Assembly: GCA_000729835.1 (NCBI GenBank)
Contig: JFHB01000011.1
Location: 62,001 to 126,000 of the forward strand
Source of the DNA: Atkinsonella hypoxylon
Lineage: Eukaryota; Ascomycota; Sordariomycetes; Hypocreales; Clavicipitaceae
Direction: 5' to 3'
DNA: 64,000 nucleotides
Below are positions 13,214 to 25,215 of the stretch, piece by piece. The notes beneath the pieces were generated by a model, which saw nothing but the letters and a program-made list of their open reading frames with translations, had not been told where the DNA came from and made no database searches. Positions within the stretch are counted from its first letter, which is position 1. Every line of letters begins with the position of its first letter. Both the position numbers and the translations under genes were made by a program.

Positions 13214-14689
13214 TTATGGTGCGGCGTCTCCGTGCTGAGACCATAGTACCATACCTACCTGGTAGGTACCAGGGTAACTGTAAAAGAGCATTGAAGGTAC
13301 GGAGTACGGACTACCATCAGTTGATCTGGTATTGCCTGTAAAAAGCAGCGAGACTCTGGTGCCCTGCAATGTGGTCTTGGCTCTCTCTCTCTCTGTTCAA
13401 GTGAGACCACATGCATGTTCCCTTCCTATCTCTACACTCTAACTACATCTCGACGTCCCGTGTCACCCCCCGCTCCCCGCCTGGCTTTTATGGACTGCAT
13501 GTGGATTTTATGCCGACGTTGTCCAAGTCTGTCCTCAGTCAGATCAACTGCTTCTTTTGCGGTCATCCCAGCCCTGTTTGTTGTGTGTCTTGAGCCAAGA
13601 ACTGCCTAGGTACGGAGTACTCACACGCCACTTCGTCGCCTTCTCCCCGATAATTTTCCCTACCCACCACCTGCTTCTCCGTTTTTTTCTGCTCTCCGTG
13701 ACATTCATTGTAGCTCGTTCGCCTGAGACACCCCCTTCGCTTTCCCAGCACCAATATTACTAACCGTCACCAACCGCTGCCATTGGCACAGTGCTTGCTT
13801 GTATGAGTGATCTGCTCTCCACGGGGCACCTAGACCATTATTGAGCAATTTGAAGGTTCTTGCCTGGCGAATGTCGCGATAAGGGACTAAGCTGTCCAAG
13901 GTCTACCTACCTACCTACAGTGTCCTTCCTGTCTTTGCGCTTGCGCTACCTGCTTAGGTACCTGCCACAAGAGCTCAGCTGAGTCCAAGCTGCGGCAAAT
14001 CCGTTCAGTATGTTGCCTTCTTCCACAAGTTTATTGCTCACTTCCACCACAGCAGACGCGTCTATGATCTGGCTAGCCATTCTGCCATTCTGCCATCCTG
14101 ACCACAATCTTCTTCTCTTCTCTTTGATTCTTGATCTTTTCCCCTCTTCTTCCCTTAGTGAATACGCCCGCTGATCTGCCCTAGTAGGGTACTGGAAAAC
14201 TTGCGTATCCGAAAGGGGCCACTAGTTTTTATCTAAGTAGGGTCTTGAGCTTTTATGATCCTGCGAGAACCGTCCACAGTGCTTTTCGAGACCCAAGACC
14301 TCCCAACCTCCATTCCGGGCTGGGTATTTTTGGAATATATGTCGTTTCTTTGTGCGGTTTCAAAGGGATACGGGCCTATTTCAACCCGGATCACCCCTCA
14401 ACCTCTATCATCTTCAGTGGCCTGCGAGATTTTAACTTCACCTTTCCGATACTTCAATTTTCCGGTGATCTTGCTCGGGCGTTGACGCTTTCAGCAGGAT
14501 CTTACCCCTTGTTGGTTTGGTGTCGTATTTCGAGGTCGGCAAGGTTCTTTCTGTTCCTTCTTCTCATCTCAACTATCTAGCATTGTCGCTCATACAAATC
14601 ATTACGGTTTTCGCACCCTGTTGATACTTCATCGCCTCTCCTTGCGAAGGCCATGGCGTATTGACTTGCTTGTAGCAAATCTATTAAGT

Positions 14690-16279
14690 ATGAGTACGGC
14701 CACCGGTGAACACCAGCAGCTTCGTATTGACATAGCTGCCGAGACCTACGATCCCGATGACGTCGTGTCGCGAGGCAGTCCTCTCATGAAAGCACTGCAC
14801 CCGAGGCTCGAGCTCTCGCCTAGTCCACCCCCGGACATACCTCCATCTCAAGTCAGTTTTAGTCCTCCTCCCATCAATGACTCTCACTGGTCTAATCGCC
14901 AAAAGATCCGTCGTAGCTCAGGGCTTGCCGTGCTCGTGTCTTATCTTGACAACGGCCGCCGCCCCGAGATCGCACGGGTTGCTGGCTGTCAACCACTCCC
15001 AAGTGTTGATGAAGATGAACAAGAGAATGCCGGAGAGAGCAATCGCCTCAGTAGCCCATCTAGTCATCCAAGAGAAGATGATATGCTAATGCAATCTCGA
15101 CCCTGCGTTAGTGCTGGTACATCCTTTGGTGCTGTGACTGGGCCCGACCTCCAACATCTTGCGACTGATGTTTTACAGGTGGTCTCGCAAGACAGTCGAC
15201 ATGTGTCCGTCCTAAGAGAAACTCCTGATATCGCGTTGTCAACGCGTCATCTATCATTGAATGACGATCGAACCGCTACCAATGCTTGCCGTCTTTCCAG
15301 GGAGCCGCCTGATAGTAATGCAAAATCTGACACATCTAATAAACCCTCCATCGCTATGCTGACACCAAGCAGCGGTTTACCTCCGCTGCAAATGGACTCT
15401 CCGAAATCGGAAACAAACGGGCAAAACCTTCCTTCGATACGATCTACTCTTGGCAACATAGACCATATCTCATCAGAGCCACCAACACCTGCGGAGAAAG
15501 AGGTGAACGCCTTACACGGTTCAGGAGCACACTTCAAACGCTCGGTTCCAGAAACGATGAGACGCTTACCACCAATGTCCACGTCGCAAGTGTCACCACC
15601 AATATCTCCAAACGAAACTTACCAGCTGAGCCTTCCATCCCCGCATTCCCTACCTGCGTCAAGCCCCTACACTTGCTACACATCCAATGGTCCTCAAAAA
15701 CGACCTTGTGCAGAATACGGCACAAGTGTGTCAAGTGGAACCCCTAGCATAGACCAATCTGCACCAACGCCGGCTACTGCAATCTCTGTGGTAGACCGAA
15801 TGAGTATTGATGGCATTACGAACCCAACAGTAGGACTGTATGTTTGTAGAGTTACCGGATGCACGGCACCGCCTTTTCAAACTCAATATCTACTAAATTC
15901 GCACGCAAACGTTCATTCCTCGGCACGACCACATTACTGTTTAGTAAAGGGCTGTCCTCGAAGCGAGGGTGGCAAGGGCTTCAAACGTAAGAATGAAATG
16001 ATCCGGCACGGGCTTGTACACGATTCTCCAGGCTATATCTGTCCATTCTGCCCGGACAGAAAACACAAGTATCCTCGTCCAGATAACTTGCAACGGTAAG
16101 TTGTCTGGCATTCATGATTTGAGTTGCGAGCAAATACTAATCGACCCGCCAATCTATGCAGTCATGTCAGGGTGCATCATTTGGATAAGGATAAAGATGA
16201 TCCATTACTACGAGAGGTATTGTCCCAACGCCCCAACGGCCCCAATCGTGGTCGGCGACGGCGAGGTAACGCACCCTGA
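14690..16279 (+). CDS. C2H2 zinc-finger transcription factor
   Basis: Exons 14690-16095 and 16162-16279 give 507 aa. The first ~370 residues are Ser/Pro-rich and probably disordered (PSPPPDIPPSQ, PPMSTSQVSPPISPN). Three C2H2 fingers follow: near 386-409 (CRVTGC...HANVH), 417-445 (CLVKGC...HGLVH) and 450-477 (CPFC...HVRVH). The last finger is completed only by the second exon, ending in a basic GRRRRGN tail. The finger block, including GGKGFKRKNEMIRHGLVHDS, is of a type conserved in filamentous ascomycetes. I do not recognise a named orthologue, so no symbol is given. Presumed nuclear DNA-binding regulator; targets unknown. The unusually long upstream region may hold its control elements. The gene converges on palB. 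Confidence 0.88.
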
Positions 16280-16985
16280 TTCAAAAAATCGTATGACATC
16301 CAGATGCAGCAGGCTCTGCACATGTACATGAAGCACGTCTGAAGCGATGGCTCAGGAAAAGCACTAAGCACTCGGAACAGGGCATTCTGGGACGAATGTC
16401 ACGAGTCAATTGAGCTTCTGTTGTTCTTGAATTTTCCCACGAGGTTGTCGAAATCATACAACACGTCTTTGGATTTGTTACCTTTCTTCACACACACGGA
16501 AATCCCCGTTTTCTTTGTTGAGAGGGGGCTCTTGTAGCTACCGACGCTTTGAGAAAGTGGCTTACTCCCTGTTTTGATCTATTTCACTCAAGGAAATGGC
16601 ATACTCGGCGTTGGAGGCGTCACATACCAGGCAGTTCAAGCCAGCTGTTTCCGGCGTTCAAGTTCATGTTGATATTCGATGTAGATCAGTGTTCGAATAT
16701 AGCATACGGACTTGGGGTCCTTTTTACCGGATCACTCCTAGTTCCAGAAGCGCTTACAGAATGTACAGGCTCCCATCAGCCAGACTCTAAGCTGAGAACA
16801 CCAGGACGCGATTATCTCCAAGAACGTGTCATCACGCAGCAATCATCCTCAGGCCTTTGTTAAAGGGCTCCTTGGTGGGCGTCAGTGGGTTGTCCAATCC
16901 ACTAGAATCACTTCAGTTACATCTACAGAGTACACCGCCCTCAAACGCCGCGCAGCTTGGACATGTCCGAAACTTTGCGAGCGAA
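16280..16985. other. Intergenic, between convergent genes
   Basis: 3' flanks of the C2H2 gene and palB. No gene, repeat or RNA recognised. Confidence 0.6.
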
Positions 16986-19956
16986 TCACACAGTCTCCCA
17001 GTTCCCTAAGCGTACAGGCGAGTCGCTCAAAATCTCGCCTTTGATTGCTACACCCGAATTGTGGGAGCCAATACTTTCAATCAGTATCCACAAGCCTAGC
17101 TTCCGTATGCGTTCAGGTTCCAGGTCAAAACTAGGCGTACGTATAGTGGCAGAGGGATCTTGAAACTCAGTCTCCCCAGCCTCGGCAATCGTCACATGTT
17201 CAGGGCCCCAGCCAAGAACAATGGACACACGAATCATCAGAGATGATGGCAATCTTGATGTAGTTCCTGGCGAGGTGATACTGGCGCTTTGTATTGATAC
17301 ACTGGCCCTAGTAAGTCGCGAAACATCAACTGAAATGCGACATTTCATGTCGTCCATGGCTAGACGCAGACGAGGAATGTTCGCAACAAGTCTGCCGGCC
17401 GCTTCTCCTAGCACAGGTTCGAAGCTCACAGGACTCATTGAAGCAACTCGCAGGACAAATCGTGCCAATTGACCATGGTCAAAAGTTGAGCAAACAATTG
17501 TGTAGTTTCCTGGTTCAAGCATCTCGATATTTACTTCAGCGCATCCACGACGATACTCGCCTGAGGAAGCCACCAGGTCTTTTAGCCGAAGCGCGGTAAC
17601 CCTATCACCCTTCGCCCAAACCACATCTAGATGAACATGGATGTCGTTTATGTCTGCAGATAGGAGGATCGACACGGGACCTCTATTGGCAAGTTTGAGC
17701 TTGTATTGCGGGTTCTGGGAGAAGGTTGCATGTGACGAATTGCCTCCAGCAGTTCGCCTCGTCCATGCGCCACTCTGTTCGCAGATATGTGACATCTTCT
17801 CTGTGGCTTCTGATATTGTGAACGGAGAATGAGAGAATAGTGACATTGTGAACGAATACTGCGGCAGAGGTAGCTCATGTTGATCAATAACTATCGTGTA
17901 GGACCGTCCGGGCTGTATGTCAAGACGGGCTAAAGTCTGGGGTGAGTCGACGTATGCGCCTCTATAGAACTCTCGGTCACTGATTTGAACTTTGTGACCA
18001 GCATTTTCAAATACCAAAATGCTCATAAATCCAAGCTGGCCAGCAACGGCAGCCATTGACTCCCGCCTGCTACGGGCGATGTCCACTTCGGCATCGACAA
18101 AATGTCGGCTAACCAGAATCCAGACGTTTTTGCTCTTGGGTGAAACAACTGAAAACTGTGGGTTTTGAGATAGTGATGACCTGTATGTCTTCATCGGTAT
18201 TTTCCAGGAGAAATGATGGTCCTGGCGGTGGGAGAACAAAGACGGATTCCAGTTGAGGTACATAGACTCGAAATGTTGCGCGACGTCTTCGAAGCCGACC
18301 CATAAACGGTTCTTTGATTCTGACTTCTTGAATGGTCCTAAACTGGCTGAAGTACTGAAAGGAGGCTGGTTTGAACAGGCCGGCCGAGATATAGACCATC
18401 CCAGCGTAGTCATCGTCGGCCCATCGCACCAGGGATTTTTTATCAACAAGCGTCGAGCCCCGCCAGAGGAGTCAATACCTTCGACAGCATAGTCGTGCTC
18501 TCCAATCAACCCCATGACCTGCTCCTCATCAGCTGAGATGCGACCAGTTCCCAGCGTGATAACCACATCATGTGATAGATAAGCTTTCTCAATGCGCTTC
18601 CATACTTGATCAATATCCACGTCCTCTCTGCCACTTGATTGGTAAGCTCAGGGAAAGATGAGGAGAAGGGAGGACAAATAACTCTAAGATCTACCCGTGC
18701 GGGGAAAATTTAAAGATGAGAACTGAGAATTGCTTACCTTTGCAGAAAGATCTGCTCAGGAATCCAACCTATAAGCACCCACAAATCGGTGCCGGAATTG
18801 CTTCCTGGGAAATCGTAGCCGCCTCTGACTTTCAAATATGCCTTCTCCAGCAGTGCTGGCCACAAGAGACATGGATTATGTCTATCGACGACGAACAATG
18901 CTCTATCGGTTCGCGATGACGGAAGCCTGTCATCAATTGTAACTCGTCTCGCACATCCATTGAAGTTCAACTTGATGATATACTTTCCCGTTTCCGAAAG
19001 GCGTGGTCTACCTTTGGAGTGATTAAAGGGATAGAATATAGAAGACAGTACCTGTTTAAAAGAAAGGAAAGGAAAAAAAAAAAAATCAGAGGTGACATCG
19101 TTTCAAGCTCCTCCGTGTTTTAACTTACCGCGTGTTTTCCGACTAGGACATTATAAGCTGCCGAAAGGCTGGCCACGACCGAACAATCAGTGGTGATATC
19201 TTGCATCAGGTCGCTTTTGTCAGATGTTTCCATCATTGCGTCCTCACTTAATTGTGTATGGTCACTTAGATGCGCCTGGAAGAGCTCGGCAGGTCTTACC
19301 CAGCCCGAAAAGTTTTCGATTTGGGCTGCAGACAAGGTGAAATTCGTATCATCTCTTGCAGTTCACTGCATCAGCAATTTCTTGCTCATCAAGCTAAACT
19401 GTGTGGAGGAAAACTCAGCGCACATGTATATTGGACTGTTATCCAATCCTTTGTCGAAAGCTTTTACCAGAGTGTCCTCCTCCCAGGGAGGAAATTCACA
19501 GTTGTGAAGCCTCGAGCCATGTTCCAATATGTCTGCGACACCTAACGCCGGATGGACTGATCGGAGAGGTGGAATATCTTTCTGAGGCATGGCTGGCACG
19601 AGGCATGTTTTGAGCCTCTCGGCATATGTGATTAGTGCCTGGCATTTTTGTCTAAGACGAGCTGCATGAACTTTATCAGACACCGCCGCCGCCGCTTCCA
19701 TGTACAACTCAGCCGCCTTGATGGCATGATTGAGTGCATCCTGGCCCTTGGATTTGGTGGCAAGAGATTCCTGGATCTGTGTCCTCGGACGGGGTGTATC
19801 ATTAGCAGTTTGTCACCCACGGTTTCGTGGAGTATTCGGGTTGCCGAAGCATACTGATCAATGCTCTTTCAACCGTCTAGCTGGATCATGCCGCAGGCAG
19901 ACCATCTGCAGCGACAAAGACGTCTGACGTACCTGAGCTTGCTTTTCCATTTCCAT
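16986..19956 (-). CDS. palB: Calpain-like cysteine protease PalB/Rim13
   Basis: Five exons on the minus strand (19956-19933, 19776-19424, 19354-19129, 19051-18738, 18627-16986) give 852 aa, the normal PalB length. In the ambient-pH pathway PalB/Rim13 is the calpain-like protease thought to cut PacC/Rim101. An N-terminal MIT-like helical region (residues 10-80) comes first. The protease core has Cys about 183 (TDCSVVASL), His about 350 (GEHDYAVEG) and Asn about 370 (IKNPW), all present. C-terminal calpain-type beta domains follow (QNPQF, QNPQYKLKL). The third exon is reached through a GTGCGC donor and restores NSPIYIDDTNFTL; the long last exon alone would miss the active-site cysteine. Conserved residues suggest an active enzyme. 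Confidence 0.93.
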
Positions 19957-21446
19957 TTGTTCAAAGGAAATTCAATCTGGCATTGCGATATAGCTTCATG
20001 CGTGGATTGAGGAGCGGCCACTAGGTGTTTACGTTACCAAGCAGGTACCTAGGACGTAGTTGTAGCCAACTGAACCAGTGACATGGACTTTCGGCGGGGC
20101 AGAAAGCCTGGTTGGTGTCTTGGTGTTAAGTGTGCAGGTGGGTGGCTTCAGACTTCGCAGCAAACATATTATGAACTTAAGCAAGCGCTCTGCGTTGCTG
20201 CGGGCTCAATCCTATCGTTCAATCTGGTATGACCAGGGTGCGATCTCTGCCTCCCTCCCCTCTTTGTTTGTTTTTATTTGTTTTTTATTTTTTTTTTGGC
20301 TTGAGATGCAAAGGCTGTCTTGTATTCACCGACTTCCTCCAACCCGCAAGCAAACGAGTAAGCAGCAACGAGTTCACATCGTCCGGCAATTGTAATCGTT
20401 CAGTCCGAGAAAGTGTATAATACCCACCGCACCTGGGGGCGCGAGTTACTTTTTCTGCTACATGGCAACCTGTATGAATCAAGGCCAGAAGCAAGCTACA
20501 GTTCGGAATGTCCAGTCTACCAGTCTTCCATGTGCCTACCCCATAGTAAGCTGTTCGCTGCAAAATTGATGAGCTCAAGAGCAAAACTGCCACAGCAAAC
20601 AGAATTTAGGAAATATCTATCGCCAAATACTGATATGTGGCCCAGAATTGAGCTGATGCGTGATGGCGATGGTCGTATTTCGTAACACGAATTTCTTTCA
20701 GCTGATGTGTCCAGTCGCCTTTCGAGGCCACGTCTGCCGCGAGGATGATGAAGTACCTGTTCCAGGCATGTTTTGCTCATCAGAAGACTGGATTGATAGA
20801 ATTCGATGAACTCTACGATGGGTACACAAGTTCTGCATGCCATTTACGCCGTCATGAATCCCGATTAGGAATATTGGCAGATATCTACATATGAGACGAG
20901 ATTGACCGGTTGACCTCCGAAGTACATATATAAAGTTTAGTGTGCTGAAAATGGACAATGGAGCCAGATCATGCCTTCGGTTGAAGCATTGGTGGAAATT
21001 CTTCCAACGTGAATTTTATCCACTACCGGACAGTACCGAGGTATTGCGTGCATCCACAATTTATGGGTCTTGTGCTAACTATTCCGTAGTGCCGATGCTA
21101 ACTAACTTAATCATCATCACCTGGCACAGGCTAGTTAGGGGTCGCAAGACCGAGGTCCAAAGTCATGGCCGATTCGGACCAGGCATGATATCACCCGCGA
21201 AGCACTTGCTCTTTATCTTCTACATACAATAGCGCATCATCTCATCCGTTATCTGCTCGACTGCTCCGCCTCAAAAGAGACGTTATTGCAACCGCAAGCC
21301 GACTGTGTCCGTCATCTCGACCAAGACTTGCTGCATTGTGCTGCCTCACCAATCCGCTTGATGTGTGCTACTGAGCCCATAAATCGTGCATTTCCCCAGA
21401 TTTGTCTATAAAGCCGATCTCCATACCATCACTCGAAAGAGCTACA
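19957..21446. other. Intergenic, divergent promoter region
   Basis: Between palB (-) and the carrier gene (+). It contains a GGTACCTAGG-type motif near 20045 and a T-rich run near 20280-20300. ORFs here show no family resemblance. Confidence 0.55.
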
Positions 21447-22668
21447 ATGGGAGCGCAATCAAAGACAGAGATATCGCCTTGGGGTCGCGCCGCTGCTGGC
21501 GCCACTGGAGCCGTCCTTGCCAATGCATTAGTATACCCTCTGGACATGTACGAATGGTTTTAAACTTAGCGAGCCTTGGCTGGGCCGATATTATCGCTAA
21601 CGCATTTATTTTTCAATATAGTGTGAAGACTAGAATCCAAGTTCAGGTTCGCAGCGACAAACTCGGAACACCGTCAAGTTCGGACGCACCAGTTTATAAC
21701 TCAACTCTGGATGCAATTTCCCGCATTCTGGCAGATGATGGCATCAAAGGTCTCTACGCCGGCATCAATGGGTCACTCATTGGAGTTGCATCTACCAATT
21801 TTGCATACTTTTACTGGTATACAGTTGCCAGGTCTTTGTATGTCAAATCAAACGAGGCCAACGGGCCTCCATCCATCGCTATTGAACTTGGCCTCGGCGC
21901 CGTTGCTGGTGCTTTAGCGCAGGTATTTACAATTCCTGTCGCTGTCGTCACTACACGCCAGCAGACGGCTCGCGCCAAGGAGCGCAAAAGTCTATTGGCA
22001 ACGGCTCAAGAGGTAATCGAGGGTCCAGATGGAATATCAGGTCTCTGGAGAGGGCTCAAAGCATCTCTCGTTCTTGTCGTCAACCCAGCAATCACATACG
22101 GAGCATACGAGCGGCTTAAAGCGATGTTCTTTAAGGACAAGGTTAATCTCAGGCCATGGGAGGCTTTTAGTGAGTATAACGAACAACTATCCAAGACATT
22201 TATGACCACAACTAATAAAAAGATCAGTGCTCGGAGCACTCTCAAAAGCATTGGCCACGATTGCTACGCAGCCTCTGATAGTCGCCAAAGTTGGCCTGCA
22301 GTCCAGGCCCCCCCCCGCCAGGAATGGCAAACCCTTCAAGAGCTTTGTGGAGGTTATGCAATTTATCATCGAACACGAAGGCCCACTTGCTCTGTTCAAA
22401 GGAATAGGCCCACAGATTTTTAAAGGTTTCCTAGTGCAAGGCATTCTTATGATGACCAAAGAAAGGTGAGTGTCCGCGAAATTGCCCTATATGCTACTGT
22501 AATCCTGAACTAATTGTAAAACAAAGGGTGGAACTCATGTTCATCCTCCTCTTTCGCTATCTCCAGTCCCTGCGTGCAACTCAACTGCACAAAGCAGCAA
22601 ATATTGCGTCATCTGCGGTGCAACACAGTCCCTTGCACAATGCTTCAAAACCACTGGTAGCATCATAA
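21447..22668 (+). CDS. ANT1: Peroxisomal adenine nucleotide carrier (PMP47/ANT1 type, mitochondrial carrier family)
   Basis: Exons 21447-21547, 21622-22169, 22228-22465 and 22527-22668 give 342 aa with the three tandem repeats of the carrier family. Signature motifs: YPLDIVKTRIQVQ in repeat 1, the degenerate IPVAVVTTRQQT in repeat 2 and TQPLIVAKVGLQSR in repeat 3. This pattern, with YAGINGSLIGVASTNFAYFYWY and LWRGLKASLVLVVNPA, is that of PMP47/Ant1, which exchanges ATP for AMP across the peroxisomal membrane to support fatty-acid activation. The spliced codon at 21547/21622 restores the D-I-V-K motif, and the next junction makes the MLGALSKALATIATQ start of repeat 3. No C-terminal SKL-type signal is expected in a membrane carrier. 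Confidence 0.92.
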
Positions 22669-23156
22669 TTGAGTGCTATCATGAATGAGAGGTTCAAAGT
22701 GATAGAAATTACGTTAGCATTTATGTTCTCCATTTTACGCATCTTCTTTCTAGCTATTCCTATATGTTACCACACTTCATGATATGAATATTAGATAGAT
22801 CTCAAGTTTGAGCGCCTGATTCAGCTCGCCGAGAACCATATTTCCCTGTGACCACCAAATTCGGGAAATTCATATTCTTAAGAAGTCGCAATGTAAACCT
22901 CTAGATTCACAAGGAAAATGAATAGGATCGAAAGTTGAATTCAACACAATTTGCTGATTGCAACAGGAGTTTGCACACTTGTCGGAGTGCATATGGCCAG
23001 GTGTGGGCTCATAGTTCTCTGGATGATTGATTATGTCAGCATATGGGCTAGTGGCGAATGATCTAGGGCTAGTGGAACACACATTTTATTTTCATGTTCT
23101 GTGTTGAACCCCTCAGTCATTCGTGTGCCATTGACATCAAATCGCGAGAACAGCCA
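22669..23156. other. Intergenic
   Basis: Spacer holding the eL29 promoter. Nothing else recognised. Confidence 0.55.
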
Positions 23157-23520
23157 TGGCCAGTGAGTAAACGACATTGTCTCGGTGTCTTCTTCTGCTT
23201 GAAATTAATATATTAATATGCATAATTAGAATCCAAGAACTCTTCGCAGCATAACCAGTGGCGCAAAGCCCATCGCAATGGGTACGGAATTTCCCCAGAA
23301 TAAAGACAGGAACGGAAAGGGCTTACATTGTCACAGTATCAAGAAGCCGAAAACCTCAAGATATCCGTCGTTGAAGGGTACTGACCCTAAGTTCCGCCGA
23401 AACCACCGACATGCTCTCCACGGCACTGCGAAGGCATTGGTACGCGCTGCGAGCACTACAGACAAGAAGTTCAACATGTACTAATGATCGCAATAGAAAG
23501 AAGCGAAGGAGGGTAAATGA
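23157..23520 (+). CDS. RPL29: 60S ribosomal protein eL29 (RPL29)
   Basis: Four small exons (23157-23163, 23230-23281, 23337-23439, 23497-23520) give a very basic 61-aa protein. The assembled start MAKSKNSSQHNQWRKAHRNG, then KKPKTSRYPSLKGTDPKFRR and NHRHALHGTAKALKEAKEGK, is the full eL29 sequence pattern and its usual 60-65 aa length. The first exon carries only seven coding nucleotides, a layout common in ribosomal protein genes. ORF-only annotation would miss this gene, since its longest open stretch starts inside intron 2. Structural protein of the large cytosolic ribosomal subunit. Confidence 0.94.
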
Positions 23521-25215
23521 CAGGCTATTTGAGACGAAAACGCCGAATTCTACGAGATGATGAGACTGAAGGTTTTGCGAGCAAAATTTTTAGGCCCTGT
23601 ATGATACGGTGTTCGCAGAGAGAGAACTCTCTTCCAGTTCCGTTGTCTACAACATAGCCTCTTCCGATAGGAAATAAATACTGAAGAATCATCTCGCACA
23701 CCATTGCCTATGCACTTCAAAGCCGTGCCATCATGCGTGAGAAGCGCATCAGTGCTGACTAAAGACTTTTTAAAGGTAAGGGAGCTAATGAGCTTGCAAA
23801 ATGTATCTTCCTGCTTGCAGAATTCTGAGCCCTTGGGGACAGAGGCTACATATTCATATCCTTATCATGTGGAAAATCCTCCACAATAGTTATTGTATTT
23901 TACTGCCATATGTGATGCTAGGTTGTGTGGCAACGAACTACCTTATGGCGACGAGACCGTATATCCAATCCATTATGCAATTGCCTCTTGGTTCTTCAAT
24001 TCCCATGCTTTATTCAAGGCTATGTGTCTTTTCTCCTGATTTCGATAGAGCATCACCGTTTCATACAATGTTTTTTTACAGCTCGGCCGAACTCCTGTCT
24101 CCATGTCCGTGCATAAAACATCATTCTCAATGTGAACACGTTATTCAGCTTAATGTGATTACTTCAGGGAAAAAAACTCCCCTAGGTGCGACCATTCGGA
24201 ACGAAGCATCCATTATTATGGATCACGGGAGATCCCCAGATACTCAACAAGACTGCATATAAACAAGCTTCCTCAAGTTACTAATTGCATCATGGCCAGT
24301 CTCATCATCACGCCGTGTGCTCTAAAAAACTCTTTGCTTTCTTGCATCTGTAATTAGCATGCCAGGCGATGGCGACATATGCAGCTTCGACCAGACAAGA
24401 CCAGGCCGCACAGGCACTTTAATGTTCCATCTATAGGGCACCTGGTCCTAGATACCTGAGTATCTACCATCACGCCCAACCTGAGTCCTGGGAAGGCACT
24501 TTTAATGTCATAATAAAGCATAGAATAACCTATAGCCATTAAAGTATTCTTATCGAAGTTTAGTGACAAATTTTAACATGTCTTCGGGGAGAGCTTATGA
24601 GTCCGTGACTGTCACCGGGGACCCGCTTGGCGCGCGAAGGTAGCTACTGGCGCGTACAGACCACTACGGGCGTTGTGAAATTAGTACCTTAGGCCGTTAG
24701 GCCGCCAAGGCCACCCACCTGACACGTCCCTAAAACACTTGCTTTGACTTGAGCGGCGCTTGTCTTAAATCACCTTTCACTTCGACAAGTGGCCCGGCTG
24801 GACTATGGTCCACAAGCTATCGCGGTATATTTCATTACCGATATTGTGGCCTGCCTGGAAGCAGACTCCTTGAGTTTCGTTGTAACAGCTCTTGTGTAAA
24901 TTCACTTCTTCACCGTAAGCCATTCCACCATCTTGCATCTTGCACGAGTCAACAGAGTCCGTCAGGCTATACCAACTTTCCTTACACCATCATCCCTGTG
25001 GGATAACTCAGCAGCTTCAACAGTGTTCGGTGTCCCGGAATATGCAATCGTAAAGTTGCACTCTTAAATGTTCAAACTCCTTTGAAGTCAGCCGGTCACT
25101 GCAGGAGTTCACTCAATTGCGCCCAGACAATTCTCGAACCTCGGCAGTCCGAAACATAACCACGTCAAACCCAACTTACTACATCTTTTTTCATCGCCAT
25201 CTTTGCCGTCAGACA
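23521..25215. other. Intergenic with a foldback element copy
   Basis: Apart from the element near 24459-24647 no gene or RNA is recognised. The 3' part is the VTS1 promoter and leader. Confidence 0.55.
24459..24647. mobile_element. Degenerate foldback/MITE-like element, copy A
   Basis: The ends are imperfect inverted repeats. The left end reads TATCTACCATCACGCCCAAC; the right end, reverse-complemented, reads TAGCTACCTTCGCGCGCCAA, continuing with related GGGTCC/GAGTCC and GGTGAC/GGGAAG blocks. These ends match those of the better preserved copy at 38409-38590; the interior has diverged. About 190 bp, non-coding, in a spacer. Confidence 0.6.

Larger units (their letters stand above)
10178..14689. 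other. 4.5-kb gene-free region with AT-rich and repeat-like stretches
   Basis: No protein family recognised on either strand. It contains a strongly AT/TpA-rich segment (about 12.84-13.11 kb), a diverged repeat (13.11-13.21 kb) shared with 28.09 kb, many TAGGTACCTA/ACCTACCTACC motifs (about 12.0, 12.95, 13.25, 13.9 kb), a CT run at about 13.38 kb, and pyrimidine-rich DNA just before the C2H2 gene that may be its promoter or leader. ORFs at 13.4-13.9 and 14.25-14.58 kb look like chance. Confidence 0.6.

Noticed and set aside
13411..13899. Overlapping ORFs on both strands of 60-68 codons
   Set aside because: Low-complexity translations with no family resemblance, in a repeat-like area.
14245..14580. 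111-codon ORF upstream of the C2H2 gene
   Set aside because: A second frame is open in the same place, with no recognisable domain; probably leader or promoter sequence.
14690..16279. PacC/Rim101 as identity of the C2H2 factor beside palB
   Set aside because: The finger spacing and sequences differ from PacC, which has fingers near the N-terminus, while here they lie at the C-terminus.
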